Positions 1 to 7,099 of a stretch of DNA of 30,729 nucleotides are shown here, in pieces. How positions within the stretch are numbered: position 1 is the stretch's first letter; each line of letters opens with the position of its first letter. The translations under genes and the position numbers were made by a program. Origin of the DNA: an uncultured Mycoplasmatota bacterium (GTDB lineage Bacteria; Bacillota_I; Bacilli_A; RF39; UBA660); NCBI GenBank assembly GCA_900547995.1, contig URIY01000020.1:1-30729 (forward strand). Reading direction: 5' to 3'. The notes under the pieces are model-generated. The model was not told the DNA's origin and did not search any database. It saw nothing but the letters and a program-made list of their open reading frames with translations.

Positions 1-39
1 TTTAGACCAATTTCCAGTCACATAAGTTATTTTTTTCAT
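1..39 (-). CDS. Partial CDS, N-terminus of probable HAM1/RdgB-type purine NTP pyrophosphatase
   Basis: Only the first 13 codons lie in the window, reading MKKITYVTGNWSK. A clear AGGAG ribosome binding site sits just upstream (about 53-57). The V/I-TGN motif directly after a short beta strand at the N-terminus is typical of HAM1/RdgB proteins, which hydrolyse non-canonical purine NTPs such as XTP and dITP to the monophosphate plus pyrophosphate. The gene is last in the minus-strand series that starts at 4257, 69 bases after the kinase-methyltransferase fusion. The family call rests on 13 residues and is therefore tentative; the rest of the gene is outside the window. Confidence 0.5.
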   Translation of the reverse strand, partial: MKKITYVTGNWSK

Positions 40-108
40 AAATATATATCATCTCCTTCTTTAATTATATCATATAATTGGTAATTTTTGTTTTTATCAT
101 TTTAAATT

Positions 109-1404
109 TTACTTCTTTTCTATTACAAATAACCAAAATGCTTTAGGTTTTAACCATTTTTTTACTTCAAATATTCTTCTATAAAACTTGTAGTAGTGAA
201 AACTTGTTTGTTCTACCAATTTTCCACCAGCTTTATTGATAAGTGATTTCCATTCTTTTAATGTTAGTCCGCGTTCATTACCTAGCATTTTTTCATTCAT
301 ATTAAAATATGTGCTTGGTATTCCAAAAATAACATATTTAGAAATATTCATTTGTTGCTTCAAAATTTCAATTATTTCTTCATCAGTAAAATGTTCTAAA
401 ACACCATTACTGTATGATACATCAAAAGTATTTAGTTTATATTTTAAATTAAGTATATCACCTTGTTCGTATTTACAAGGGGATATAATATTTGATTGTT
501 TTGCTATTTTGCAAGCATAATTTAAAACTGCTTGACTTAAATCAAGAGCAATAACATCTAATCCTAACTTTTGTAAATATCCTGCCATTAATCCAGTACC
601 ACAACCCATTTCAATTACTTTTTTGTTCTCAGCATATTGAATCACTTTATTAATAAATTTTTTCTTATATTTAAGTTTATATTCAATATAATCATCAGGT
701 TTATCAAATTCTTCTATATCTATCTTGTATAATTCATACCATTTATCATCTTCTGTTTTCTTTTTATCGTCTATTATTTCGTTAATTTTTTTCGTTATTT
801 TGTTGATTATTTCTTCTTCTGTATCATTATTTTCAATAACTAAAAGACTGTATTCACTATTATTATATCTAATAAAATCTTTTAATTTATCATTAAACTT
901 TTTAAATGTTTCTTTTTCTTGCTTTGTAAATTTTCTATTATCTCTTTCTTGTGAACGTTTTAAAGATGTTTTTAAATTTATATCAAAGTATATCAGTAAA
1001 TCAATTTTTCTTTCACCAGACTTCATACAAGAGAGTACATTATTCATAAACTCTTGTGAATTATTTATATTGTTTTCTAATAATACAGATTGATATGAAT
1101 ATACAGAACAATAATTTCTATCAAATAAATTTATATCATTATTTTCACTATATAATTTTTCTCTTAAAAACAAATAATCTGCTGCTTGTACCAACGTTTC
1201 ATATCTTAATGTGTTAAAATTTTCTTTTAATGATACTAATGCGTTATCATCAAACATTGCTTTAATAACTTTATATAGTGGGGAACTTTTATCTATGTCA
1301 TTTGTTATTCCGACTTTATATTTTTTATCGTATATCTTTTTTATTTTTTTTATGATTGTTGTTTTTCCTGCACCAGTTGATCCTTCAAATACTACATTAA
1401 TCAT
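109..1404 (-). CDS. Thymidylate/deoxynucleoside-kinase-like domain fused to SAM-dependent methyltransferase
   Basis: This 431-residue protein starts at ATG 1404, nine bases after GGAGG; a TTG five codons further upstream lies on the ribosome binding site and is unlikely. Residues about 1-210 form a P-loop nucleoside/nucleotide kinase: Walker A GSTGAGKTT near residue 8, a DRNY motif in the middle and a lid-like segment rich in Arg (SLKRSQERDNR). Residues about 255-431 are a class I methyltransferase: VIEMGCGTG is motif I, ALDLS the acidic end of strand 2, and SNGVLEHF motif IV. The kinase part should phosphorylate a nucleoside or NMP; the methyltransferase substrate is unknown. The start overlaps the end of the FemAB-like gene by 8 bases, which implies translational coupling. 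I do not know a characterised protein with this fusion. Confidence 0.8.
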   Translation of the reverse strand: MINVVFEGSTGAGKTTIIKKIKKIYDKKYKVGITNDIDKSSPLYKVIKAMFDDNALVSLKENFNTLRYETLVQAADYLFLREKLYSENNDINLFDRNYCSVYSYQSVLLENNINNSQEFMNNVLSCMKSGERKIDLLIYFDINLKTSLKRSQERDNRKFTKQEKETFKKFNDKLKDFIRYNNSEYSLLVIENNDTEEEIINKITKKINEIIDDKKKTEDDKWYELYKIDIEEFDKPDDYIEYKLKYKKKFINKVIQYAENKKVIEMGCGTGLMAGYLQKLGLDVIALDLSQAVLNYACKIAKQSNIISPCKYEQGDILNLKYKLNTFDVSYSNGVLEHFTDEEIIEILKQQMNISKYVIFGIPSTYFNMNEKMLGNERGLTLKEWKSLINKAGGKLVEQTSFHYYKFYRRIFEVKKWLKPKAFWLFVIEKK

Positions 1405-2383
1405 TTTTATTACCTCCAAAAGTAAAAGTTATATCTGGAACAATATCAATAAATCCATTATAACAATATCCTTTTTTAAAATTATACAACCCATAATCCT
1501 TATTCTCTATATCATTTTCTTCACAGAATACTCCGCCAAAATCATATTTCGGTATTTTGTTATTAATACAATACTTAATAGCTTCCCATTGCATATTATA
1601 CATTCCTAATAAATTTCTATTTTCAGTTGAACTAACTCCGTATAAATATATTAATTTATTATTATAAATAATATCGATACTCATTGCTAGAGGAATATTG
1701 TTATGCCAAACTTCCAAAAAAATTAAGTTATCATTATAAGTTGATATAAGTTTTTTGAAATATTCAATAGTATGTGGTTTGAATTTATGTCTTTCTGATG
1801 TTTGAATATATAGTTTGTAAAAATTATCTAAATCTACTTCTTTTGAAATTTTACTTGTTAATTCCTTGCGATATGATCTTCTTGTATTTTGCCTAAACTT
1901 ACTTGGTAGTTTTTTTATAAGTTCTTCTTCATTAAATATTATATCCATAATTGCTAATTTACAAGAATCAAGCAAATTACTATAATCAGTATTTTGTGTA
2001 ATTGCATAATTGTATTCGCTTGAAATCTTTTTTAAATCTATTTTATTTATATATGGATTAATTACAAGTGTTGTGTATTTCTTTATTGCCAGCCATTCTT
2101 TTATATTTTTTAAGAATAAATTTATTAAATCAAAATTAGAATTTTTTAATACAGGTCCTCGTGGTGCATATAAATATTTAACATTATTTTTCTCTTTCTC
2201 TAGCAAATTACAACTCCATATTATTTCTTCATTTTCAACATAGTATATAAAATATTTTGTTTTTTCATTTCTAATAATATTCCATTCAATACTTTGCATA
2301 TAATCGGAATCAGAGTTATCTGCTAAAAACTTTTTAATTTTACTAACTTCTATTTTGTCATCTAAATTCAATTCATAAATCAT
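1397..2383 (-). CDS. FemAB/FemX-family aminoacyl transferase (GNAT fold)
   Basis: The protein has 328 residues. Features typical of FemAB/MurM/FemX proteins are an N-terminal DYMQSIEWN segment, YAPRGPVLK, a basic RQNTRRSYRK stretch, FYKLYIQTSERHKF, a strand-turn-strand repeat (NNIPLAMSIDIIYNNKLIYLYG) and a C-terminal YDFGGV followed by GLYNFKKGY. Family members use aminoacyl-tRNA to add amino acids to lipid II, and some (for example PacB of pacidamycin synthesis) act on nucleoside peptides. It lies two bases after the guanylate-kinase-like gene and overlaps the kinase-methyltransferase gene, so it belongs to the nucleotide operon rather than to an obvious cell-wall cluster. The family is clear; the acceptor is not. 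Confidence 0.8.
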   Translation of the reverse strand: MIYELNLDDKIEVSKIKKFLADNSDSDYMQSIEWNIIRNEKTKYFIYYVENEEIIWSCNLLEKEKNNVKYLYAPRGPVLKNSNFDLINLFLKNIKEWLAIKKYTTLVINPYINKIDLKKISSEYNYAITQNTDYSNLLDSCKLAIMDIIFNEEELIKKLPSKFRQNTRRSYRKELTSKISKEVDLDNFYKLYIQTSERHKFKPHTIEYFKKLISTYNDNLIFLEVWHNNIPLAMSIDIIYNNKLIYLYGVSSTENRNLLGMYNMQWEAIKYCINNKIPKYDFGGVFCEENDIENKDYGLYNFKKGYCYNGFIDIVPDITFTFGGNKND

Positions 2384-2385
2384 TT

Positions 2386-2997
2386 TTAGTGCCTTCCTTT
2401 ATAAAAGCTAGTTATAAAATCTTTGTTTTTAGCTAATATTAATCTTTTTTGTTTTGATTCTTCCTTTTGATTTACAATATCCATAAAGTCATCTGTTGTT
2501 GTTTTCATATCATTAGTTAATGATAACAATAAATAATCATATTTTAAGGCATAATTCATAGTTTCTTGAATACCTAGTAAATATCTTTCCTCCCCACGAT
2601 CTCCTAATCTACGAAGCAATTCTTCTTTTGTAGGTGGCATAAGATAAATCATAGTTGTATCTTCATACATCTTCTTAATTTCCTTTGCTGATGAATAGCC
2701 AACATTAAACATTAAATGATATTCTTTCAATTTTTCAAATTCGCTTTTAGGTACTCCATAATAATTATTATTATAAATACAATATTCTATTAAACCATCT
2801 GTTGAAATTAAATTTTCAAATTCTGCTTTACTAACAAAATACATTCTTCCAACTTCAATTTCTCTTTTAGCTCTAGTTGTTATTCCGGTAGCTTCCAAAA
2901 AAGTTGGATATTCCTTTTCGATATATTCTATAAGTTCTGATTTTCCACTACCTGATGGGCCAGAAATTACAATAGGATTATTTCTCGTATCAATCAT
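2386..2997 (-). CDS. Guanylate-kinase-like P-loop kinase
   Basis: ATG 2997 is preferred (GGGAGG eight bases upstream) over an in-frame GTG nine bases earlier, giving 203 residues, the usual size for a GMP kinase. Walker A is SGPSGSGKS near residue 10. ITTRAKREIEVGRMYFVS matches the GMP-binding STR-x-x-R / E-x-G-x-x-Y-x-F signature, and GLIEYCIYNNNYYGVP matches the E-x-x-YG segment. A lid-like LRRLGDRGEE follows. Some positions that contact GMP look altered: ITTRAK for the usual SxTTRxxR and IEY for the usual FLE. It may therefore act on a modified nucleotide rather than on GMP itself; that is inference. It is the third gene of the operon, 27 bases after the phosphoribosyltransferase gene. Confidence 0.8.
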   Translation of the reverse strand: MIDTRNNPIVISGPSGSGKSELIEYIEKEYPTFLEATGITTRAKREIEVGRMYFVSKAEFENLISTDGLIEYCIYNNNYYGVPKSEFEKLKEYHLMFNVGYSSAKEIKKMYEDTTMIYLMPPTKEELLRRLGDRGEERYLLGIQETMNYALKYDYLLLSLTNDMKTTTDDFMDIVNQKEESKQKRLILAKNKDFITSFYKGRH

Positions 2998-3024
2998 TAT
3001 AAACACCTCCCAAATGTTAAATTA

Positions 3025-3573
3025 TTATTTTATTTCTCTTAAATCTGTTTCCCAGAAAAAGTAAACCCAATCATCTTCTGTTATTTCATAAGCATATTTA
3101 ATATCTACATCATTATTTGGTATTTCAATTTCTTTGAAGCCATTATCAATTATCAAAGAATATACCCCAAGAACTTCTTTTCCTCTTTGTTTTAATATAT
3201 CAATAACACCATTTGTAGTTGTTCCTTTATAAATTATGTCTTCAAATAATATACATTTTTTTTTAGAGTTATCTATATTATCACTCATATATCTAAATTT
3301 TCCGTAATCGTGGCAATTATCTGAATTACTCATTTGTGTTTGAATCATTGATACTTTTCTTACTCCTAATAAATGTGATAACGTAACTAACATAGGTAAA
3401 CCGCCTCTAGCCATACCTATTAATTCTATATTATCTTCATCTAAGTTGTAATTTTTTTTAATTTCCTCAGCCATAACTTTACAAGCGTCAATATAATGCT
3501 CGTAGTCAAATTTTACAATCTTGTTATTTGACTTTAATGTTTTTTGTTCTTCATTTAATAAACATTTTTTCAT
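3025..3573 (-). CDS. Purine-type phosphoribosyltransferase (Gpt/HPRT-like)
   Basis: This is a 182-residue type I PRTase. The PRPP-binding loop reads CILFEDIIYKGTTT, with two acidic residues followed by G-T-T-T. An N-terminal GMARGGLPM corresponds to the SRGGL loop of xanthine-guanine PRTases, and the C-terminal EITEDDWVYFFWETD matches the aromatic W-x-x-FPWE hood of Gpt-like enzymes. It should join a purine-like base to PRPP to give the nucleoside monophosphate. It starts at ATG 3573 behind GGAGTG, six bases after the transporter gene, so import of a base followed by ribosylation is a natural reading. The exact base cannot be inferred. Confidence 0.82.
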   Translation of the reverse strand: MKKCLLNEEQKTLKSNNKIVKFDYEHYIDACKVMAEEIKKNYNLDEDNIELIGMARGGLPMLVTLSHLLGVRKVSMIQTQMSNSDNCHDYGKFRYMSDNIDNSKKKCILFEDIIYKGTTTNGVIDILKQRGKEVLGVYSLIIDNGFKEIEIPNNDVDIKYAYEITEDDWVYFFWETDLREIK

Positions 3574-3579
3574 AATTAA

Positions 3580-4257
3580 TCACTCCAATTCCTTATTATT
3601 TTTTATTTTTGTTGTTATTATCATAAATGGTGTATCTAATATTGCTATGATCCACTTAAAAATTATCATAGTAATCATTAAAGATATAATTTCATTAAGT
3701 TTCATTGTTCCTACAAAAGCAATTAAAACAAATATAGTAGTATCTAATACTTGGCTAATTATTGTACTGACATTATTACTTATCCAGACTTTATTATATT
3801 TCTTTTTTAACTTTTCATATAAGTAGGCATCACAGCGTTGGCTAAAACAATATGCGGTTAAACTTCCTAATGTTATACGTGGAATAAAACTAAATATTGT
3901 TTCAAAAGCATTTTGTGAAAAATCAGAATTACACGGTGTGTATTGCAAAAATAGATACATTAAAATAGTAAATAATATCATAAAAACAAAACTTAAATTT
4001 GTTGCTTCTGTTGCTGAACTTCTACCGTATTTTTCACTTATAATATCAGTTGTAAGAAACAAAGCTCCATATGATATATTTCCTAATGAAATTGTTAATC
4101 CAAATATTTCTGATAGTTTAATCGTTTGAATATTACATATAACAACCAACAAACACATCCAACTATATAATCCAAATTTTCCAAATCTTTTATATATCAC
4201 CAAAGTTGCAGAAAATGAAATTATAAGATATAATAGAGAAACAAATAAATTATTCAT
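3580..4257 (-). CDS. YhhQ/VUT-family (DUF165) transporter, queuosine-precursor-like
   Basis: This 225-residue membrane protein has about six hydrophobic segments. VCNIQTIKLSEIFGL, the Gly-rich LGNISYGALFLTTDIISEKYG and the downstream RITLGSLTAYCFSQ are hallmarks of the VUT/YhhQ family. Characterised members import queuine, preQ0 or preQ1. In this protein the conserved L-T-D-x-x-S-E-x-Y-G motif is intact. It is the first gene of the minus-strand operon, behind an extended -10 promoter and a short leader in which CCCCC can pair with the GGGGG next to its ribosome binding site. With a PRTase and nucleotide kinases next to it, the cargo could be a deazapurine or another purine-like base. Confidence 0.82.
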   Translation of the reverse strand: MNNLFVSLLYLIISFSATLVIYKRFGKFGLYSWMCLLVVICNIQTIKLSEIFGLTISLGNISYGALFLTTDIISEKYGRSSATEATNLSFVFMILFTILMYLFLQYTPCNSDFSQNAFETIFSFIPRITLGSLTAYCFSQRCDAYLYEKLKKKYNKVWISNNVSTIISQVLDTTIFVLIAFVGTMKLNEIISLMITMIIFKWIIAILDTPFMIITTKIKNNKELE

Positions 4258-4261
4258 CTTA

Positions 4262-4318
4262 CTACCTTACCCCCAACAAATTAACATAGGGGGAACTTTC
4301 CTTTCAAGAAAGATTATA
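4262..4318 (-). promoter_or_regulatory. Extended -10 promoter and SD-sequestering leader hairpin of the nucleotide operon
   Basis: On the minus strand TGTTATAAT (TATAAT at 4318-4313) is an extended -10 box; I see no good -35. About 50 bases of leader follow. In it CCCCC (4293-4289) can pair with GGGGG (4274-4270), which adjoins the TAAGGTAG ribosome binding region of the transporter gene, around a 14-base AT-rich loop. The layout fits translational control by hairpin. It does not match the preQ1 riboswitch consensus sequences I know, so no ligand is claimed. Confidence 0.5.
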
Positions 4319-4349
4319 ACAGTTATAGGTGCGATATATCGTACCATTA

Positions 4350-4388
4350 AAAAAAATGTGACTTTTTTTTACAAAATCACATTTTTAA
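4350..4388 (-). terminator. Rho-independent terminator of the WYL regulator gene
   Basis: AAAATGTGA (4353-4361) and TCACATTTT (4377-4385) form a perfect 9-bp stem, with T runs after it on the minus strand. The stop codon of the regulator gene lies inside the stem. The run of T on the plus strand is shorter, but weak function in both directions is possible. Confidence 0.7.
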
Positions 4389-4943
4389 ATCATCAATTCC
4401 ACTTAAATTTAATGTTTTAATATCATTTTCATCTATTGAATAACCCGTAATATAAATAAAGTCTTTATAATATGTGAATGAAAAGGGTTGAAATCGTCTC
4501 TCTTTGTTGTGAAATTTAAAGGTTAATATATTTTGTTCTTGGATTGCTCTTGAAATAATATTATATTTTTTCTGTAAATCTTCTTTATCAATTTTAATAT
4601 TTCTTTTTTCATCTGCTGAATAAATAACTATTGATCTTATTTTTTCTAATGTAATGTTTAATTTTTGTTGTTCTTTAAGATCTAATTTATATATAACACT
4701 TTCTATTGCATCAACATCTAAATAATCAAAAGATATATTGTAATTATGTTTTCTATGATACACATAACCACCATATCTGCCAAGAATAGTATCAATATAT
4801 ATTCCACATTTTTCTAGTTCTTCCTTATATGATTTTATCATTCTTGGCGAAACTTCCAATTTTTCTGCTAACTCTTTCACTGAATACTTTTTACCACTCT
4901 CTAACAATCTTAACATTGTTAAAGTATTGCTAACTTTACTCAT
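4377..4943 (-). CDS. HTH-WYL domain transcriptional regulator
   Basis: ATG 4943 follows GAGGTG, giving 188 residues; an upstream in-frame TTG overlaps the ribosome binding site. Residues about 1-60 are a winged helix (LLESGKKYSVKELAEKLEVSPRMIK followed by IYIDTILGRYGGY), as in DeoR/HTH_11 regulators. Residues about 125-188 (EQNILTFKFHNKERRFQPFSFTYY, FIYITGYSIDENDIKTLNLSGI) match a WYL domain, which senses ligands or nucleic acid in other regulators. The protein is shorter than the usual 300-residue WYL regulators and lacks the C-terminal extension. It is transcribed toward the nucleotide operon and ends in a terminator, so it could regulate that operon as a separate unit. Confidence 0.75.
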   Translation of the reverse strand: MSKVSNTLTMLRLLESGKKYSVKELAEKLEVSPRMIKSYKEELEKCGIYIDTILGRYGGYVYHRKHNYNISFDYLDVDAIESVIYKLDLKEQQKLNITLEKIRSIVIYSADEKRNIKIDKEDLQKKYNIISRAIQEQNILTFKFHNKERRFQPFSFTYYKDFIYITGYSIDENDIKTLNLSGIDDLKM

Positions 4944-4962
4944 ATTACACCTCAATAAAAAA

Positions 4963-5496
4963 TTATTTTTTTAATTTTTTTACTGGGGCACCATTTTCTT
5001 TTGTTAAATCCATTTTTTGTTTTAGTAAAACTGAAAAATTTCTGTTATTTACTGAATAAGAACAAGTATCTCCAATTTTCTTTTTATAAACAGCATTTCC
5101 TAATGGGCTATTTATTGAAATTTCTTGAATTTCAGCATTGAAATCTCCACTTGCACCAACTAGCTTAAATGTCATTTCTTCCATATCATCTGGAGAGAAA
5201 ATCATATCTGCTACAATAACATCTCCAATATCAACTATTTCTTGATCGTTATGTTTCTCAATGATAACAATTCTTTTTAGTGATTCATACATATTACGTA
5301 ATTCACCACTTAATCTCATATTGGTTCTTTCTATTTCTTCAAACTCTGGGGAATCCCAGCCGTCACCAGCACCAGCATCAAATGCTTCTTTTCTTCCCAT
5401 ATTGTTTGCTTGAATTGCTTTTTTCAATTTTTCAATGTTTTTAAGATATTCATTATAGCCGTCTTGGTCTAAATAGATTGGTTCCATATTTTCCAT
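4963..5496 (-). CDS. GreA-like transcript cleavage/elongation factor paralogue 1
   Basis: ATG 5496 follows GGGAGG, giving 177 residues, close to GreA size. Residues about 5-80 form the predicted N-terminal coiled coil; at the tip GDGWDSPEFEE (about 44-54) stands where GreA has GDLxENxEY, so the acidic character is kept but a Trp is added. The C-terminal FKBP-like domain contains INSPLGNAVYKKKIGD (about 128-143), nearly identical in pattern to the GreA SPLGRALLGKxxGD motif. GreA enters the RNA polymerase secondary channel and stimulates RNA cleavage. A possible promoter is AATCAA/ATGTTA on the plus strand (5547-5552 and 5524-5529, i.e. TTGATT-17-TAACAT read leftward). A divergent paralogue lies just upstream. 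It is probably not the housekeeping GreA. Confidence 0.75.
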   Translation of the reverse strand: MENMEPIYLDQDGYNEYLKNIEKLKKAIQANNMGRKEAFDAGAGDGWDSPEFEEIERTNMRLSGELRNMYESLKRIVIIEKHNDQEIVDIGDVIVADMIFSPDDMEEMTFKLVGASGDFNAEIQEISINSPLGNAVYKKKIGDTCSYSVNNRNFSVLLKQKMDLTKENGAPVKKLKK

Positions 5497-5523
5497 ACAT
5501 ACACCTCCCAAAATTTGTCATAT

Positions 5524-5552
5524 ATGTTAACACACATTATTTCAAAAATCAA
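5524..5552 (-). promoter_or_regulatory. Putative promoter of GreA-like gene 1
   Basis: Reading leftward, TTGATT (5552-5547), a 17-base spacer and TAACAT (5529-5524) resemble sigma-A boxes, about 15 bases before the GGGAGG ribosome binding site. This would give GreA-like gene 1 a start separate from paralogue 2. Confidence 0.45.
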
Positions 5553-5623
5553 GCATTTAGCTCTATTTTGTGTATATTCAATGTACTTTATGTAGTTTAT
5601 TTTTATTTATTAACTTTATATGT

Positions 5624-6118
5624 TTAATTGTTAAGTTTTTCCAAAATGGTTATAAATATCTCTGAATTTCCAACAAAGTAAGATGTTGATGTCCCAATTT
5701 TTGCTTTAAACAATGCTTTTCCTAATGGACTGTTTAAAGATATTTCATTTATTTCATTAGTAGTATTGGGGATATAATTTCCTGTTAATGTTATTACTTC
5801 TGTTTCAATATCATCATCAGAATATTTTATATTAATACTAACCTTATCACCAATATTAACTAAATTTTCCTTTTTATCCTTATCATCAACGATTTTTAAG
5901 TATTGCTTTTTTGATAATAAATCGTCAATTCTTTTTGCTATCGCTCTGCTTTCCCTCATTGATTCTTCAAAAGCAAAATTATCGTGCCAGCCATCACCGA
6001 CAGCATCTTTATATACTTCACTACCTAGTGCTGAATTAGAGCGACTTAAATCTTCCAGTCTTTTTAATTCTTCAAAGAATTGTTTATAACCATTTTCATC
6101 TACTAATATTTCTTCCAT
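5624..6118 (-). CDS. GreA-like factor paralogue 2
   Basis: ATG 6118 follows GAGG, giving 164 residues. It shares with its neighbour the N-terminal helix pair, the tip motif GDGWHDNFAFEES (about 41-53), and a C-terminal NSPLGKALFKAKIG motif (about 129-142). Identity to paralogue 1 is clearly partial outside these motifs, so the duplication is old. In GreA the tip acidic residues coordinate Mg2+ for transcript cleavage; here D42, D46 and E51/E52 could serve. Action on RNA polymerase is inferred from family only. No terminator is visible after it. Confidence 0.72.
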   Translation of the reverse strand: MEEILVDENGYKQFFEELKRLEDLSRSNSALGSEVYKDAVGDGWHDNFAFEESMRESRAIAKRIDDLLSKKQYLKIVDDKDKKENLVNIGDKVSINIKYSDDDIETEVITLTGNYIPNTTNEINEISLNSPLGKALFKAKIGTSTSYFVGNSEIFITILEKLNN

Positions 6119-6157
6119 TGTAATCAACCTCAATAATATTTTACCATATAAAAATAG

Positions 6158-6406
6158 TTATTTATCAAACAATTTCATTCCTAGTTTTTTCTTGCACTTT
6201 AAAATTTCACTTTCTATTTTATCTATTTCTTTATTGCCAGCATTTAGTTCTTCTAAATCCTTTTCTTGTTGTTCGTTTAATTCTCTTAAAATTCTATCAT
6301 AGTCGTATCCTTTGTCATTAACTCTAATTAAAAAAATTATAACTACTAGTATCCCTATACCACCAAGTCCTAACAAAACAATTTGTATTGATGTCAATCC
6401 TTCCAT
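6158..6406 (-). CDS. Small membrane protein with coiled-coil tail
   Basis: This is an 82-residue protein. Residues about 7-28 (IQIVLLGLGGIGILVVIIFLI) are a transmembrane helix; residues 35-75 are charged and heptad-like (LRELNEQQEKDLEELNAGNKEIDKIE). It begins inside the end of the preceding gene (13-base overlap), so the two are co-transcribed and probably coupled. I do not recognise a family. Confidence 0.6.
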   Translation of the reverse strand: MEGLTSIQIVLLGLGGIGILVVIIFLIRVNDKGYDYDRILRELNEQQEKDLEELNAGNKEIDKIESEILKCKKKLGMKLFDK

Positions 6407-6651
6407 ATAAACACTTCTTTCATAAATACTAAAACTTTTAATAAATAGAGTTGTACCTTTTTCTTTGTGATAATTTTTCTTTGCCTTTGGACCATTTTAT
6501 TGTATTTTCCCCAATCAGTCACATAATAAAAAGTCTTTTTATAATATTTTGTTTTTTCCTGTTCATCCAAAATTACATAAATACTATACACTATCATTAA
6601 AACTACTAATACGACACATAATACTATTTCAAACATTTCCTTTTTATTCAT
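6394..6651 (-). CDS. Small membrane protein, unknown
   Basis: ATG 6651 gives 85 residues (MNKKEMFEIV start); an in-frame GTG at 6663 is an alternative. The ribosome binding site is weak (GGTGG/GGTTGG). One strong transmembrane helix (FEIVLCVVLVVLMIVYSIYVIL, about 7-28) precedes a basic, Lys/Tyr/Gln-rich tail. It overlaps the next gene. There is no family match that I know. Confidence 0.55.
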   Translation of the reverse strand: MNKKEMFEIVLCVVLVVLMIVYSIYVILDEQEKTKYYKKTFYYVTDWGKYNKMVQRQRKIITKKKVQLYLLKVLVFMKEVFIWKD

Positions 6652-6664
6652 ACCAACCACCACA

Positions 6665-6967
6665 TTACATTATTTGAGTTTTAAATATCTTATTAAAAAA
6701 AGGTACTTTTTTTAATAATTTACATAAGTAATATAAACCTATAAGTTCAAAAGCAAATAAAGTAATAGTCATACCAACAACAAAACTAACTCCACTAACA
6801 GGCAAAATAAAATCTAAAGGAATTTCATTAGCATTGCAATACATTACACTTAAATCATAATTAAATTTTAAAACTATCAACGTAATAACTGATATAGCTA
6901 TAATTGTCAGAATGTTTAAAAAACTCATATTTGTAATGTCAAAACTATCTTCTGAATATCTACTCAT
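6665..6967 (-). CDS. Small two-helix membrane protein, unknown
   Basis: ATG 6967 lies behind an excellent AGGAGG, giving 100 residues; the longer open frame further upstream runs through the promoter and is not used. Two hydrophobic segments (about 19-40 and 58-82) are followed by a basic end. It is first in a group of three small membrane protein genes read leftward into the GreA-like genes. Function is unknown. Confidence 0.6.
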   Translation of the reverse strand: MSRYSEDSFDITNMSFLNILTIIAISVITLIVLKFNYDLSVMYCNANEIPLDFILPVSGVSFVVGMTITLFAFELIGLYYLCKLLKKVPFFNKIFKTQIM

Positions 6968-7006
6968 TTCACACCTCCTAATTTCAATTTTTTGTACTGC
7001 AATAAT

Positions 7007-7012
7007 ATTATA
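7007..7012 (-). promoter_or_regulatory. Extended -10 promoter for the small membrane protein genes
   Basis: TGGTATAAT read leftward (TATAAT at 7012-7007) is an extended -10 element 40 bases before ATG 6967. No convincing -35 is present at 16-18 bases. Confidence 0.5.
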
Positions 7013-7074
7013 CCACATTTTGTGCTTATTTAGAGAAGAAAAGCTTATATTTACTAAAAAAATGTAAAAATTAA

Positions 7075-7089
7075 CCTTGGGAAGCAAGG
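7075..7089 (+). promoter_or_regulatory. Hairpin covering the ribosome binding site of the tandem HTH gene
   Basis: CCTTG-GGAAG-CAAGG is a perfect 5-bp hairpin whose right arm contains the AAGGTG ribosome binding site of the GTG start at 7100. It may lower translation of the regulator. Confidence 0.35.
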
Positions 7090-7099
7090 TGATTTAATT

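Noticed and set aside
236..1609. Plus-strand open frames at 236, 725 and 1211
   Set aside because: They are antisense to the kinase-methyltransferase and FemAB-like genes, have no good ribosome binding sites, and their Ser/Phe/Ile-rich translations are typical of the reverse strand of Lys/Glu-rich genes.
4262..4318. preQ1 riboswitch in front of the VUT transporter gene
   Set aside because: The gene family made this attractive, but the leader lacks the preQ1-I loop and A-rich tail and the type II/III features I know; only a generic hairpin leader is claimed.
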